The translations under genes and the position numbers were made by a program. Positions 8,112 through 16,566 of a stretch of 40,035 nucleotides of DNA are shown piece by piece; within the stretch, counting starts at the first letter, position 1; each line of letters starts with the position of its first letter. The DNA comes from JAIRTY01 sp050257395 (GTDB taxonomy: Bacteria > Actinomycetota > Actinomycetes > Streptosporangiales > Streptosporangiaceae). The notes beneath the pieces are model-generated. The model was not told where the DNA came from and made no database searches. It saw only the letters and a list, made by a program, of their open reading frames with translations. The stretch lies in NCBI GenBank assembly GCA_050257395.1, contig JBLMWU010000227.1, forward strand, positions 1 through 40,035, given 5' to 3'.

Positions 8112-9068
8112 ATGCCGTCAGTCGATGTGCGGCCGCTGCGCCGCAGCGACCGGGACCAGCTCACCCGCCTTGTGAACGCGCACGCCCAAGCGGTCGTGCC
8201 CGGCATGAGTGCCTCGGTCGCCGCGGTGCTCGCCAGCCTCGAACGCCAGCCCGGCGAGTTCATCGTGGACCCCTGGGTGAGCGAGCGGGTGACGCTGGTC
8301 GCCGAGCAGCAGCAGCGGGTCGCTGCCGCCGCGCACCTGCTCCGGTACGCGGCCGGCGGGCAGCCCGGGCCGGCCTACCGGGACCTGGGGGAGATCAGCT
8401 GGCTGCTGTACTGGCCGGAGGCGCCCGCCGGGAACCCCTGCTGGCCGGATGCGGCCGGGGCGGCCGCCACGCTGATGGCCGCCTGCCTCCGCCAGCTCGG
8501 GCAGTGGGGCGTCCGCAGCCAGGGGGCGGGCGGTGAGCTGCCGGTCCGCGGCGTCTACGGGGTGCCCGAGCAGTGGCCGCACATCCGGGCCCTGTACGAG
8601 CAGGCCGGGTTCACCCACACCGGGCACACCGAGATCGTCTACCTGGCGGACGTGGCCGGCTTGCGGCGCCCGGGCGGGCCGCCGGTGCCCGGGCTCGGGG
8701 TCCGCCGGACGGTCGGGATGAACGGCACCCGGCTGTCCGCGCTGCTCGGCGGGGAGGTGATCGGCTACCTCGAGGTCGAGACGTTCGAGGAAGCCGAGCG
8801 GCTTGCCCGGCACGGCGGCTGGGCCGACGTCGGCAACCTCCGCGTCGCGCACCCGTACCGGCGCCGGGGGGTCGGCACCTGGCTGCTGAGCCAGGCGGCG
8901 GACTGGCTGGGCCTGGCCCAGGTCGAGCGGCTCCTCAGCTACGCGTCCGCCGATGCGGATCCCTCCGGGCGTGACGACACGGACTACCGGGCCTTCCTGC
9001 CCGCGGCCGGCTTCCGTGAGCTCACCCGGACCCGGCGCGGCTGGACCCGCCCGGCCGCGGGCAGTTGA
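8112..9068 (+). CDS. GNAT family N-acetyltransferase
   Basis: A 318-residue protein with two halves. The C-terminal half holds a clear GNAT acetyl-CoA loop, NLRVAHPYRRRGVGTWLLSQAADWLG, around residues 240-265. The N-terminal half (residues 1-175) looks like a diverged GNAT fold, with the stretch IRALYEQAGFTHTGHTEIVYLAD at the end of that half, so this may be a tandem-GNAT protein. ATG 8112 is chosen because GGAGG lies 7 nt upstream. An upstream in-frame TTG at 8079 lacks such a site. It follows the permease by about 95 bp on the same strand. The substrate is unknown. Confidence 0.7.
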   Translation: MPSVDVRPLRRSDRDQLTRLVNAHAQAVVPGMSASVAAVLASLERQPGEFIVDPWVSERVTLVAEQQQRVAAAAHLLRYAAGGQPGPAYRDLGEISWLLYWPEAPAGNPCWPDAAGAAATLMAACLRQLGQWGVRSQGAGGELPVRGVYGVPEQWPHIRALYEQAGFTHTGHTEIVYLADVAGLRRPGGPPVPGLGVRRTVGMNGTRLSALLGGEVIGYLEVETFEEAERLARHGGWADVGNLRVAHPYRRRGVGTWLLSQAADWLGLAQVERLLSYASADADPSGRDDTDYRAFLPAAGFRELTRTRRGWTRPAAGS

Positions 9069-9080
9069 CCGGCGCCGGGT

Positions 9081-10187
9081 TCAGAAGGGCCGCACTGCCG
9101 TGCCCAGGACCTTCACCTGGTCGATCTCAGCGGCCGGCACGGCCCGCGGGTCGGCGGACAGGAACGTGTCCCCGGCGCCGCTGTCGGACATCAGGGCAAA
9201 GGCAGCCGGGCTGTCCAGCCGCGACCCCGCGGGCGCGCAGGCGGCGGTCTGGAACCCGGCCCGCTCTGAGCGCCCGCTGGCCAGCCGGGCGAGCCCGACC
9301 AGCGGCTCCTGGACCTCGATCGGGTAGTCGGAGCCGGCGAGCAGCGGGACCCCGGCGGCTGCCAGGGCCGCCCACGGGTAGGCGTCCGCCTGCCTGCCCG
9401 GGCCCAGCGCCCGCGGGATCTCCGGGGCGTCGGTGACGGCGAACGAGGGCTGGATGCAGGCCACGACGCCCAGCGCTGCCATCCGCGCGATGGTGTCGCC
9501 GGACTGGATGCTGGCGTGCTCGATCCGGGGGGCCGCCGCCGCGATGGCCGCCGGGTCATGCCCCCAGACCGTTTCGTAGGCGTCCAGGACCGCCGCGATC
9601 GCGCGGTCCCCGATCGCGTGCGTGGCGATCCGCCAGCCGCGGGCCGCCAGCGGCCCGATCCTGCGGGCCAGCGCCGCGGCGTCCAGGAAGAGCAGGCCGC
9701 TGTCCCGGTCGTCGTGGAACGGCTGGCACAGGGCGCAGGTGCGGGGGACGAGCCAGCCGTCGGCGTAGAACTTGACGCCTTCCAGCCGGATCCACGGCCC
9801 GCAGTCGGACCGCCGCGCCGCCAGCTCCCCGGCCGCGGTGCCGGCGGCCAGGCCGCTGGCCAGGTAGACCCGTACCCGCGCAGGCAGGGGTGCCGTCTGC
9901 TGGAGCGCCTGCAGCGCGTCCCAGTACCACCAGGCGCGCATCCCCATCTCGGTGACCTCGGCCAGTCCCGCTGCGGCCGCGGTGCCGAGCGCGTCATGCA
10001 GGAGCTTCGCCCGGGCAGCGAACGGATCCTGCGCCGGCGGTTCCGGCACGTCCATCGGCGTGGCGCCGCCGCTGGCCACCTCCCGGTGGAAGCTGGCGAC
10101 GGTGGAGCCCTCCCAGGGAAAGGGGATCCCGCTCGCGGTCCGCAGCAGGTGCGTGTGCGCGTCGACAAAGCCAGGCACGGCGATCAT
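9081..10187 (-). CDS. Amidohydrolase family protein (YtcJ-like), short form
   Basis: A 368-residue member of the amidohydrolase superfamily. The metal motif PGFVDAHTHL comes at residues 5-14. Later come GVKFYADGWLVPRT, HAIGDRAIAAVLDAYE, RIEHASIQSGD and LLAGSDYPIEVQEPL, all typical of YtcJ-like enzymes. Those are usually about 530-560 residues, so this one is short both before the HxH motif and in the body. The expected beta-sandwich segment before PGFVDAHTH is absent: the frame is open upstream for about 25 codons into the next gene, but I see no family-like sequence there. It could be an N-terminally truncated gene or a short subfamily. The substrate is unknown. It converges on the GNAT gene, with 12 bp between the stops. 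Confidence 0.7.
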   Translation of the reverse strand: MIAVPGFVDAHTHLLRTASGIPFPWEGSTVASFHREVASGGATPMDVPEPPAQDPFAARAKLLHDALGTAAAAGLAEVTEMGMRAWWYWDALQALQQTAPLPARVRVYLASGLAAGTAAGELAARRSDCGPWIRLEGVKFYADGWLVPRTCALCQPFHDDRDSGLLFLDAAALARRIGPLAARGWRIATHAIGDRAIAAVLDAYETVWGHDPAAIAAAAPRIEHASIQSGDTIARMAALGVVACIQPSFAVTDAPEIPRALGPGRQADAYPWAALAAAGVPLLAGSDYPIEVQEPLVGLARLASGRSERAGFQTAACAPAGSRLDSPAAFALMSDSGAGDTFLSADPRAVPAAEIDQVKVLGTAVRPF

Positions 10188-10260
10188 GCCCGGCCGCCCG
10201 CCAGGCCCGCGATACTCAGCACGCCAGCACCCTACAGAACGCGTGCCCGGGTACCGCGGC

Positions 10261-10872
10261 TCACTCGTGGAGCAGGCCTGCGGCGGCGAACGCCCGGTGG
10301 TAGATCTCGCGGAGAACCTGCTCCTTGCGGGCGTTGTACTGCATCACGTGCTCGCCCTGCGCGTTGGCGTCGGACGCGGCCCGGCGCTTGACAGCGGCGT
10401 AGAGGTCACGGTCACCGGGATTGCCGCGCAGCCAGTCCCGGAAGAGGCGGTGCCGCACCGGCTCGGGACTGTCGAACCCGAAGACGTGCAGGTTGCAGCG
10501 GGGCTCGTCCGCCGTCAGCGCCCGGTGGCCGTACCACCAGGGCTCGCGGATCACCAGCGTGAACCCGGCCGCCTCCAGCGCCGGCAGGTAGTCCTGCTCG
10601 CGGTCCGGGTCGGCCACGGTCAGGTCGATGTCGATGACCGGCTTGGCGGGCAGTCCCGGGACCGACGTGGAGCCGACGTGCTCGAGCTGCAGCACCCGCC
10701 AGCCCAGGGCCGCGCGGATCCGGGCGGCGAGGCCGGCGTACCACCGCGGCCAGGCTGGATCAGGGTCAGCTATCTCGATGCCGGTGGCCCGGACCGCCCC
10801 CGGCAGCCACGGGTCGGCACCCGGGGGCGGCGGGGAGTCGTCGAACGTCGCGATCTCGGCTCGGCTGGGCAC
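10261..10872 (-). CDS. GrpB family protein (UPF0157, nucleotidyltransferase fold)
   Basis: A 203-residue protein with the GrpB signature. IADPDPAWPRWYAGLAARIRAAL is followed by LEHVGSTSVPGLPAKPVIDIDLTVAD, the GS...DxD pattern of the nucleotidyltransferase superfamily, and then by WWYGHRAL, NLHVFG and RHRLFRDWLRGNPGDRDLYAAVKR. The biochemical role of GrpB proteins is not established, though some are annotated near glutamate-rich proteins or coenzyme A enzymes. The first 25 residues are low in similarity and proline-rich. It lies 73 bp upstream of the amidohydrolase on the same strand and may share a transcript with it. Confidence 0.8.
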   Translation of the reverse strand: MPSRAEIATFDDSPPPPGADPWLPGAVRATGIEIADPDPAWPRWYAGLAARIRAALGWRVLQLEHVGSTSVPGLPAKPVIDIDLTVADPDREQDYLPALEAAGFTLVIREPWWYGHRALTADEPRCNLHVFGFDSPEPVRHRLFRDWLRGNPGDRDLYAAVKRRAASDANAQGEHVMQYNARKEQVLREIYHRAFAAAGLLHE

Positions 10873-10931
10873 CGCCGCAGTTTATTGCCGCGCAACGCCG
10901 CGGGTGACGCAGGAACCGGCGTGCACCGGGA

Positions 10932-11471
10932 TCAGCGCGGCGGTCTGCGCTGGGCCGGCCGCAGGCGCGGCCACCAGCCGGGGACGGCCCGCCGGTAGGC
11001 CTCGTACTCGGCGCCGTAACGGCTGGCCAGGACCGGCTGCTCGTGCCAGTGGACGAACGCGGCGAACGCGGCGCCCACCACGGCGGCATAGACCAGCAGC
11101 ACCGGGCGGCCCAGCAGCAGCGCCTGCCCGGTGATGACGGCCAGCACCGCCAGGTACATGGGATTGCGGACGTACCGGTAAGGCCCGCGCACCACGAGCC
11201 GTTCGGTGGGCGCGACCGGGGCGGGAGTCCCCAGGCCATCGACGGCGAACCGGGCGAAGGCGTCGAGCAGCACGGCAGCTCCGGCGGCGATCACAACCAC
11301 GCCGGCCGCCCGCACCGGTATGGGATAGGAGCCGCCCGTATGCCAGCCCGTCAGCCACCAGGGCACCAGCCCGGCCACCACCCCCGGCGCGACCACCAGG
11401 AAGACGATGCTCCCGGCCACGGCTGTCATCTTCCGCATTGATTCCGCCCAGCGAGAGTCCCTGCCGGCCAT
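10932..11471 (-). CDS. Isoprenylcysteine carboxyl methyltransferase-like membrane protein
   Basis: A membrane protein of about 179 residues with four hydrophobic segments and the ICMT/NnrU/PEMT-type C-terminal motif. RLVVRGPYRYVRNPMYLAVLAVITGQAL binds the methyl donor, and FVHWHEQPVLASRYGAEYEAYRRAVPGWWPR carries the conserved E...Y..Y. This predicts S-adenosylmethionine-dependent methylation of a lipid or isoprenoid-type substrate in the membrane. The start is uncertain. ATG 11471 (used here) and ATG 11438 are both possible, and an in-frame ATG at 11603 would add a non-conserved polar extension. It lies 59 bp upstream of the GrpB gene on the same strand. Confidence 0.7.
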   Translation of the reverse strand: MAGRDSRWAESMRKMTAVAGSIVFLVVAPGVVAGLVPWWLTGWHTGGSYPIPVRAAGVVVIAAGAAVLLDAFARFAVDGLGTPAPVAPTERLVVRGPYRYVRNPMYLAVLAVITGQALLLGRPVLLVYAAVVGAAFAAFVHWHEQPVLASRYGAEYEAYRRAVPGWWPRLRPAQRRPPR

Positions 11472-11495
11472 CGTAGAGACCTGTGCGCGGAGGCG

Positions 11496-11527
11496 CCCCG
11501 CTGGCAGCGGGCTACCGCCCAGCGGGG
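11496..11527. repeat. 9-bp inverted repeat in divergent region
   Basis: CCCCGCTGG (11496-11504) and CCAGCGGGG (11519-11527) form a perfect 9-bp inverted repeat separated by 14 nt. It lies between the divergent methyltransferase and SDR genes. An operator or a leader hairpin is possible, but no matching regulator gene is adjacent. Confidence 0.3.
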
Positions 11528-11623
11528 GACGGCATCTGGTGCGCTGCTGAGTCCCCTGGCTGAGCCTGCGGGCGCCGGGGAAGAACAGAGTCAGGACGGT
11601 CATGAACGCAAGGAGCTTCGACT

Positions 11624-12607
11624 GTGGACTCGTTCACCGGCAAACTCGCGGTGGTGACCGGCGGCGGCTCGGGCATTGGCCGCGAGCTTGCCCGCCAGCT
11701 GGCAGCGCAGGGATGTTCGGTCGCTGCCTGCGACTGGAACTCCGGCGCCGTCGCGCAGGCCGCGGCGGCCGCGCAGGGGGACGCGCCGGACGGCGTCCTT
11801 GTCACCGGCCATGCCTGCGACGTCAGCGACGAGGCGCAGGTGCTGCGGTTCCGCGATGAGCTGCTCGAACAGCACGCCAGCGACCACGTGGACCTGGTGT
11901 TCAGCAACGCCGGCGTCGGCGGCGGCGGCAGCTTTGTCAAGGACCGCCGGGAGGAGTGGGAACGGACGTTCGCCGTCGACTGGTGGGGTGTCTACTACTG
12001 CGCCCGCGCTTTCCTGCCGCTGCTCGTCGCCAGCGGCGACGGCGTGCTGGTCAACACCAGCAGCGTGAACGGGTTCTGGGCCACGCTGGGGCCGGGCACG
12101 CCGAGCACCGCCTACAGCACCGCCAAGTTCGCGGTGAAGGGCTTTACCGAGGCGCTCATCGAGGACCTGCGTGCCAACGCGCCCCAGGTCCGGGTCGCCG
12201 TGGTGATGCCAGGGCACGTGGGCACCGACATCCTCGCCAACAGCCTCCGCGCTCAGGGCCTGCCCGAGCCGGAACGCATGAGCGACGCCCAGATACAGAA
12301 GCTGATTCCCCCCGACGCGCAGGCCGGGCTGGTCCGGGCCGGCCTGCTGGCCGAGGGTGCGACACCCGATGGCCTGCGCCAGGTGCTCGCCCGGATGGTG
12401 GCCGACTTCCGGGACAAGGCGCCGCTCAGCGCGACCGGCGCGGCGGCGATCATCCTCGACGGGGTGCGATCCGGAGCCTGGCGGATCCTCGTCGGCGAGG
12501 ACGCCAAGACGCTTGACGCGAAGGTCCGCGCGAGGCCCGAGGCCGCCTACGACTACGCCGAACTGTTCAGCGGGGCGGCAGAAACGCCAGCACGGCCAGC
12601 TGATTAA
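11624..12607 (+). CDS. SDR family NAD(P)-dependent oxidoreductase
   Basis: A 327-residue short-chain dehydrogenase/reductase. It has the cofactor motif VVTGGGSGIG at residues 10-19, SNAG at 94-97, and the catalytic S147, Y164 and K168 (the usual YxxxK). The glycine-rich motif followed by an aspartate at strand 2 (CDWN) suggests NAD rather than NADP, though this is inference. The C-terminal 90 residues are longer than the classical 250-residue SDR and contain a helical extension. GTG 11624 is chosen because AAGGAGC precedes it by 8 nt. A hairpin 7 bp after the stop may end the transcript. The substrate is unknown. Confidence 0.85.
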   Translation: MDSFTGKLAVVTGGGSGIGRELARQLAAQGCSVAACDWNSGAVAQAAAAAQGDAPDGVLVTGHACDVSDEAQVLRFRDELLEQHASDHVDLVFSNAGVGGGGSFVKDRREEWERTFAVDWWGVYYCARAFLPLLVASGDGVLVNTSSVNGFWATLGPGTPSTAYSTAKFAVKGFTEALIEDLRANAPQVRVAVVMPGHVGTDILANSLRAQGLPEPERMSDAQIQKLIPPDAQAGLVRAGLLAEGATPDGLRQVLARMVADFRDKAPLSATGAAAIILDGVRSGAWRILVGEDAKTLDAKVRARPEAAYDYAELFSGAAETPARPAD

Positions 12608-12614
12608 TCGGTTG

Positions 12615-12630
12615 CCCCGCGAATGCGGGG
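12615..12630 (+). terminator. Short GC hairpin after the SDR gene
   Basis: CCCCGC-GAAT-GCGGGG forms a 6-bp all-GC stem with a 4-nt loop, 7 bp after the SDR stop. No T-run follows, as is common in high-GC actinobacteria. It may be a terminator or a leader hairpin of the next gene. Confidence 0.4.
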
Positions 12631-12646
12631 CGGCTTAGGTGCTGCC

Positions 12647-13745
12647 GTGGCCGATATTCACGGTTTCTGCGACGAGCGGTTCGGTGCTGTCCGGGAAGCG
12701 CTGGCGGAGCTGCTGGACACCGGCGATGCCGGCGCCTCGGCGGCCGTCTTCCTCGACGGCGAGCCGGTGGCCGACATCTGGGGCGGGTACGCGGACGCAG
12801 CCCGCAGCGTCCCCTGGGAGCGGGACACGATCACCAACGTGTGGTCGACCACCAAGACGATGCTGGCGCTGTGCGCGCTGATCCTCGCTGACCGGGGCGA
12901 GCTGGACCTGGCCGCGCCGGTCGCCAGGTACTGGCCGGAATTCGCCGCCGCGGGCAAGGAGAACGTGCAGATCCGGCACGTGCTCGCCCACACCGCAGGG
13001 CTGCCGGACTTCGATGAGCCGCTGACAGCCGCCGACCTGTACGACTGGCCGGCCGTGACCGCGGCTGGCGGCGCAGGCGCCGCGGTGGGAGCCGGGCACG
13101 CTGGCCGGTTACCACTCGCTGACCCAGGGATTCATCATCGGCGAGGTTGCCCGCCGCGTCACCGGCCGGCCGCTGGGCGTCTTCTTCGCCGAGGAGGTGG
13201 CCGGGCCGCTGGGCGCCGACTTCCACATCGGCCTGCCTGCCGGGCATGACCACCGGGTGGCGGCGCTGCTCGCACCGCCGTCGTCGGCGACGGGGGACTG
13301 GGTCGCGGCCGCGCCGTCCGGCGCTGCCGACGGCCCGGGGATACGGGTCAGCGACGGGAACAGCGTGGGCTGGCGGCGCGCGCAGATTCCCTCCGCGAGC
13401 GGGTTCGGCAACGCCCGCTCGGTCGCAGCCGTGCAGTCCGTGCTGGCGTGCGGGGGCACGGCCCGGGGGGTGCGGCTGCTGTCGCCCGCGGGCTGTGAGC
13501 CCGCCAGGCAGGAGCAGTACCGCGGGATCGACCAGCTCCTCGGCACGTCCGTCCGCTACGGCATGGGCTACGGGATCTTCGACCGCTCCTGCGGCTGGGG
13601 CGGATGGGGCGGCTCGCTGGTCATCGCCGACCTGGACGCCCGCATGACGGTGGCATACGTGATGAACCAGATGCTCGACAGCGGCGGCGGTGACGCCCGC
13701 GGCCTCGGGATCGTCATCGCCGCCTACGAGGGCCTGGAGTCGTGA
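12647..13745 (+). pseudogene. Beta-lactamase-family serine hydrolase (EstB-like), frameshifted
   Basis: A serine hydrolase of the class C beta-lactamase/esterase fold, about 365 residues when the break is joined. The first part reads VADIHGFCDERFGAVREAL and holds the nucleophile motif STTK and HTAGLPDF. The second part, in another frame, holds GYHSLTQGFIIGEVARRVTG (the YxS/N motif region), RSVAAVQSVLACGG and a GGSLVIADLDARMTVAYVMNQM end. The frame change falls at about 13061-13068, where GCG-GCT-GGC should read GCG-GCG-CTG, i.e. two bases missing or one extra. On both sides the translation matches the family, so this is either a recent pseudogene or a base-call error. The start could instead be ATG 12623, inside the preceding hairpin. 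Confidence 0.75.
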
Positions 13746-13788
13746 ACTGCCCGGGGAGCGAACGGCTGGTGCGGGCGGGGGAGCGGAA

Positions 13789-13827
13789 CTGGCGGTGCGG
13801 CGCCCCGGCGGGGAGCCGCACCGCCAG
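13789..13827. terminator. Strong bidirectional terminator hairpin
   Basis: A 13-bp perfect stem pairs 13789-13801 (CTGGCGGTGCGGC) with 13815-13827. Inside the loop a further CCCC-GGC-GGGG mini-stem forms at 13803-13813. It lies between the convergent serine hydrolase and substrate-binding protein genes and should stop transcription from both sides. Confidence 0.75.
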
Positions 13828-13835
13828 CGGGTGCG

Positions 13836-14763
13836 TCAGCCGCAGCTGCTGACGTAGATGTAGGGCTTCACGCTGGGGCTGTTCATGTTCTGCTGGGTGA
13901 TGGCCACCAGCGGCGTGTCGATCTGCTTGGGCACCGCCTTGCCCTGGATGGCGTTCAGCCCCTGCCGGACCGCGTCGGCGCCTTCCACGGCCGGCGCCTG
14001 GGCGATCGCCAGCTGGATGGTGCCGCTGCGCATCATCGACATCTGCTGCGGGTCGGCGTCGAACGTGGCGAGCTTCACCTTGCCGGTCCGGTGCGCGTGG
14101 GCGATGCCGGACGCCGCGCCCTGCGCGGTGATGACGTTGGCCGCGAAAGCGCCGTTGAGGGTCGGGTGGGAGCTGATGTCCCCCTCGATGAACGAGGCTG
14201 CGGTGGTGACGCTGTCAGCGTCGTCGTTCTGCTCGGGCAGCAGCTTGATGCCCGGGTACTTGGCGGCCATCTCCTGCTGGAAGCCCTGGACCCGGGCGTC
14301 GGTGGTGGACACGCCCTTGGCGACGCTGATCACCGCGACCAGGCCCTTGCCGCCGAGCAGCTTGCCGAGCGTATCGGCGGCGAGCCGGCCGCCGGCCGCG
14401 TTGTCCGACGAGATCCTGGTCAGGCCCAGCGACGGGTCGGCGGAGGAGGTGTCGACGAAGATCAGCTTGGTGCCGGCCCGCTGTACCTTCTGCAGGTCCG
14501 GGTTGAGCGCGGCGCTGTCCTTCGGCGCGACCAGCAGCGCGTCCGGCCGGGTGACCTGCGCGGCGTCGATGAGCGGCTTCTGCTGGGGGACTGAAGGTGG
14601 CCGGGCCGGTCACGGTGAGGCTGACCCCGAGCTTCCTGGCCTCGCGCTGCGCGCCGCACTCCATCGACACGTAGAAGTTGTCGCTCTTGGTGCCGACGAT
14701 CAGTTCCATGGTCTTCTTGCCCGCGGCGCCGCTGGCCGGCGACCCACCGCACGCGCTGAGCGC
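13836..14763 (-). pseudogene. Sugar ABC transporter substrate-binding lipoprotein, frameshifted and 5'-truncated
   Basis: A periplasmic-binding-protein type I (RbsB-like) lipoprotein that would bind a sugar outside the membrane. The readable N-terminus starts at the lipobox LSACGG, with its lipid-accepting cysteine, and continues with KKTMELIVGTKSDNFYVSMECGAQREARKLGVSLTVTGPATFS. The frame then shifts at a run of five C on the coding strand (14588-14592). With four C the frame continues as PQQKPLIDAAQVTRPDALLVAP and on to FDADPQQMSMMRSGTIQLAIAQ and the stop. The hydrophobic part of the signal peptide is missing, because the sequence changes to another gene right at the lipobox. No permease or ATPase partner is adjacent. 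As it stands the gene is not functional. Confidence 0.75.
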
Positions 14764-15271
14764 CAACTACGACGGTGACGGGTACAGCTACTCCGCGGAC
14801 GCCCTGGCGCAAGACGGGTTCAGCCCCCGTGCGGCAGTGACCGCGGATGGCCTCTCGTTCACCTGGCCCAATGCCCAATCCTGCGCGCCGGACAACATCC
14901 TGGCGTCCGGGCAGACCATGCTGGTGCAGGGCAAGCCCGGGGCTGCCACGCTCGGCCTGCTCGGGTCCTCCACCAACGGGTCCTCGCAGGGCACGATCAC
15001 CATCCACTACACCGACGGGACATCGTCGTCCCAGACCGTGTCGTTCACCGACTGGGCGCAGTCGCCCGGCCCGGGGGACACGGCCGTGGCGACCATGCCC
15101 TACCGCAACTCGGTCGACGGCACGTCGCAGTCGATCACCATGTACGTGTTCGCCACCACGGTCCCGGTCGACTCGTCGAAGACGGTGGCCTCGGTCGCCT
15201 TCCCCTCGGTGAGCAGCCAGGTCGGCAGCGGCACCACGGCCATGCACATTTTCGCCGTCAGCCTCGGGTAG
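14756..15271 (+). pseudogene. C-terminal fragment of a secreted glycosidase (GH92-type sugar-binding domain)
   Basis: About 171 codons that begin mid-domain at ANYDGDGYSYSADALA. They continue with GLSFTWPNAQSCAPDNILASGQTM, GAATLGLLGSSTNGSSQGTITIHYTDGTS, FTDWAQSP and an AMHIFAVSLG end. This beta-sandwich module usually closes large secreted actinobacterial glycosidases, such as GH92 alpha-mannosidases and fucosidases. No catalytic domain precedes it: upstream is the antisense of the substrate-binding protein gene. The coding frame runs open into that antisense DNA (to 14678), but this is not family sequence. The fragment is a truncated gene or the product of a misjoined assembly. Confidence 0.7.
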
Positions 15272-15292
15272 CCGGGCCGGCGCCGCCGGCGA

Positions 15293-15323
15293 GGAGGCCC
15301 GGGACCACCGGTCCCGGGCCTCC
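15293..15323. terminator. Perfect 14-bp bidirectional terminator hairpin
   Basis: GGAGGCCCGGGACC (15293-15306) pairs perfectly with GGTCCCGGGCCTCC (15310-15323) around the loop ACC. It lies between the converging glycosidase fragment and the ABC permease gene, 22 bp and 38 bp from the two stop codons. Confidence 0.85.
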
Positions 15324-15360
15324 AGGCGCCCGCCGCGCCTGCCGGCCCGGCTGGCTGCCG

Positions 15361-16566
15361 CTAGCTGCCCCAGATGGCGTCGAGGATCCGCATCTGCACG
15401 GAGCGGAGCGCGGGGGCGACCGCGGCGAGGGTCGCGACGGCCATGAGGATGGCCAGGTCCAGGCCCATCTCGTGCCAGGTGGTGGCCAGCGTGACCGGCC
15501 CGTTCGGGAAGTGGAACGGGTGGGCCTGCACGAGCGGGCTGACGGCGAAGCGGAACAGCAGGAACCCGGTGCCGACACCCGCCAGGGCGTAGGCCCACGC
15601 CTTCAGGACATAGCTGGCCACGATCGGGCTGGACCGGATGCCGATGGCCCGCTCGATGCCGATCTGGCGGCGCTTGTTCACCAGGTCGATGTAGGTGATC
15701 GTGAAGATCGTGACGGCGGCCATGAGCAGCGAGACGCCTTTGAGGAGGTTGCTGATCAGCCGGAAGGTGGCGGTCTGGTCCGCCACGGTGGTGCCGAGGT
15801 CGGCCGAGGTCAGGAACTTCATCCCGCCGCGCAGCCCGCTGAGCCGGCTGACCGCCTGGCTCTCGCTGGTGCCGGTGGTGGTACGGACGTAGACGGCGGT
15901 GGCGCGGTTCGCGCTGGCGGGCAGCAGCCTGGCGGCCTCGTTCGCGGTGATGTAGGCGTTGTCGTCCGACTGCGGGAACTGGTTGTCGTAGATCCCGGCG
16001 ACGGTCAGGGTGGCGGTCCGCCCGTTCGACAGGGTGATGGTGACCTTGTCACCGGCGTGCACGGTCTTGAGCGATGCCCGGTAGCCGCGCACCTGTGTCT
16101 GGCCGGCGCCGGCGATGCCGATCCCGAGCAGCACCTGATCGCTGTCCGGGGCCAGGGCGTGGCCCTCGACGAGGTTGCCGGGCGTGCTGAACACCGCGCC
16201 GAAGCTGCCGGGATCGATGGCGTTCACCGTCCACGACCCGGAGTCCGTCCCGTGACTGACCTGCGTGCCAGCGTGGAAGACAGCGGTGGCATCGGCCACG
16301 CCAGCGGTCCGGCGGATCTGCGCGAGGTAGCCGCTGGCGTTGCTGATGCTGGTGCCCTTGCCCTGGGGGGTGATCACGATGTTGCTGGTCACGGTGTCGA
16401 TGAGCTGGGCGTTGACCCGGTTGATGGCGCCCTGGATCAGCGAGGGCAGGAACAGCAGGCTCACGTAGATCAGCAGCATCATCACGGTGGTGGCCACGGC
16501 GATGCCGTAGTTGCTGCGGGCCAGGGTGCGGCCGGCCAGGAACAGGGAGACCCGGAGGCTCTTCAT
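15361..16566 (-). CDS. ABC transporter permease, FtsX/MacB type
   Basis: A 401-residue membrane protein. It has one N-terminal helix (GIAVATTVMMLLIYVSLLFLPSLI), a long extracellular MacB-like domain (about residues 45-270), and three C-terminal helices (GVSLLMAAVTIFTITYIDLV, VLKAWAYALAGVGTGFLLFRFAV, DLAILMAVATLAAVAPALRSVQM). This is the MacB_PCD-FtsX layout. Such permeases pair with LolD/MacB-type ATPases to move peptides or lipoproteins, or act by mechanotransmission, rather than as classical importers. The ATG overlaps the stop of the ATPase gene by ATGA at 16563-16566, so the two are translationally coupled. A start upstream of 16566 would only read antisense-like sequence within the ATPase gene. 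Confidence 0.85.
   Translation of the reverse strand: MKSLRVSLFLAGRTLARSNYGIAVATTVMMLLIYVSLLFLPSLIQGAINRVNAQLIDTVTSNIVITPQGKGTSISNASGYLAQIRRTAGVADATAVFHAGTQVSHGTDSGSWTVNAIDPGSFGAVFSTPGNLVEGHALAPDSDQVLLGIGIAGAGQTQVRGYRASLKTVHAGDKVTITLSNGRTATLTVAGIYDNQFPQSDDNAYITANEAARLLPASANRATAVYVRTTTGTSESQAVSRLSGLRGGMKFLTSADLGTTVADQTATFRLISNLLKGVSLLMAAVTIFTITYIDLVNKRRQIGIERAIGIRSSPIVASYVLKAWAYALAGVGTGFLLFRFAVSPLVQAHPFHFPNGPVTLATTWHEMGLDLAILMAVATLAAVAPALRSVQMRILDAIWGS

Noticed and set aside
12615..12630. CCCCGCGAATGCGGGG as a CRISPR-type repeat
   Set aside because: It occurs once, with no spacers or cas genes; it is a simple hairpin.
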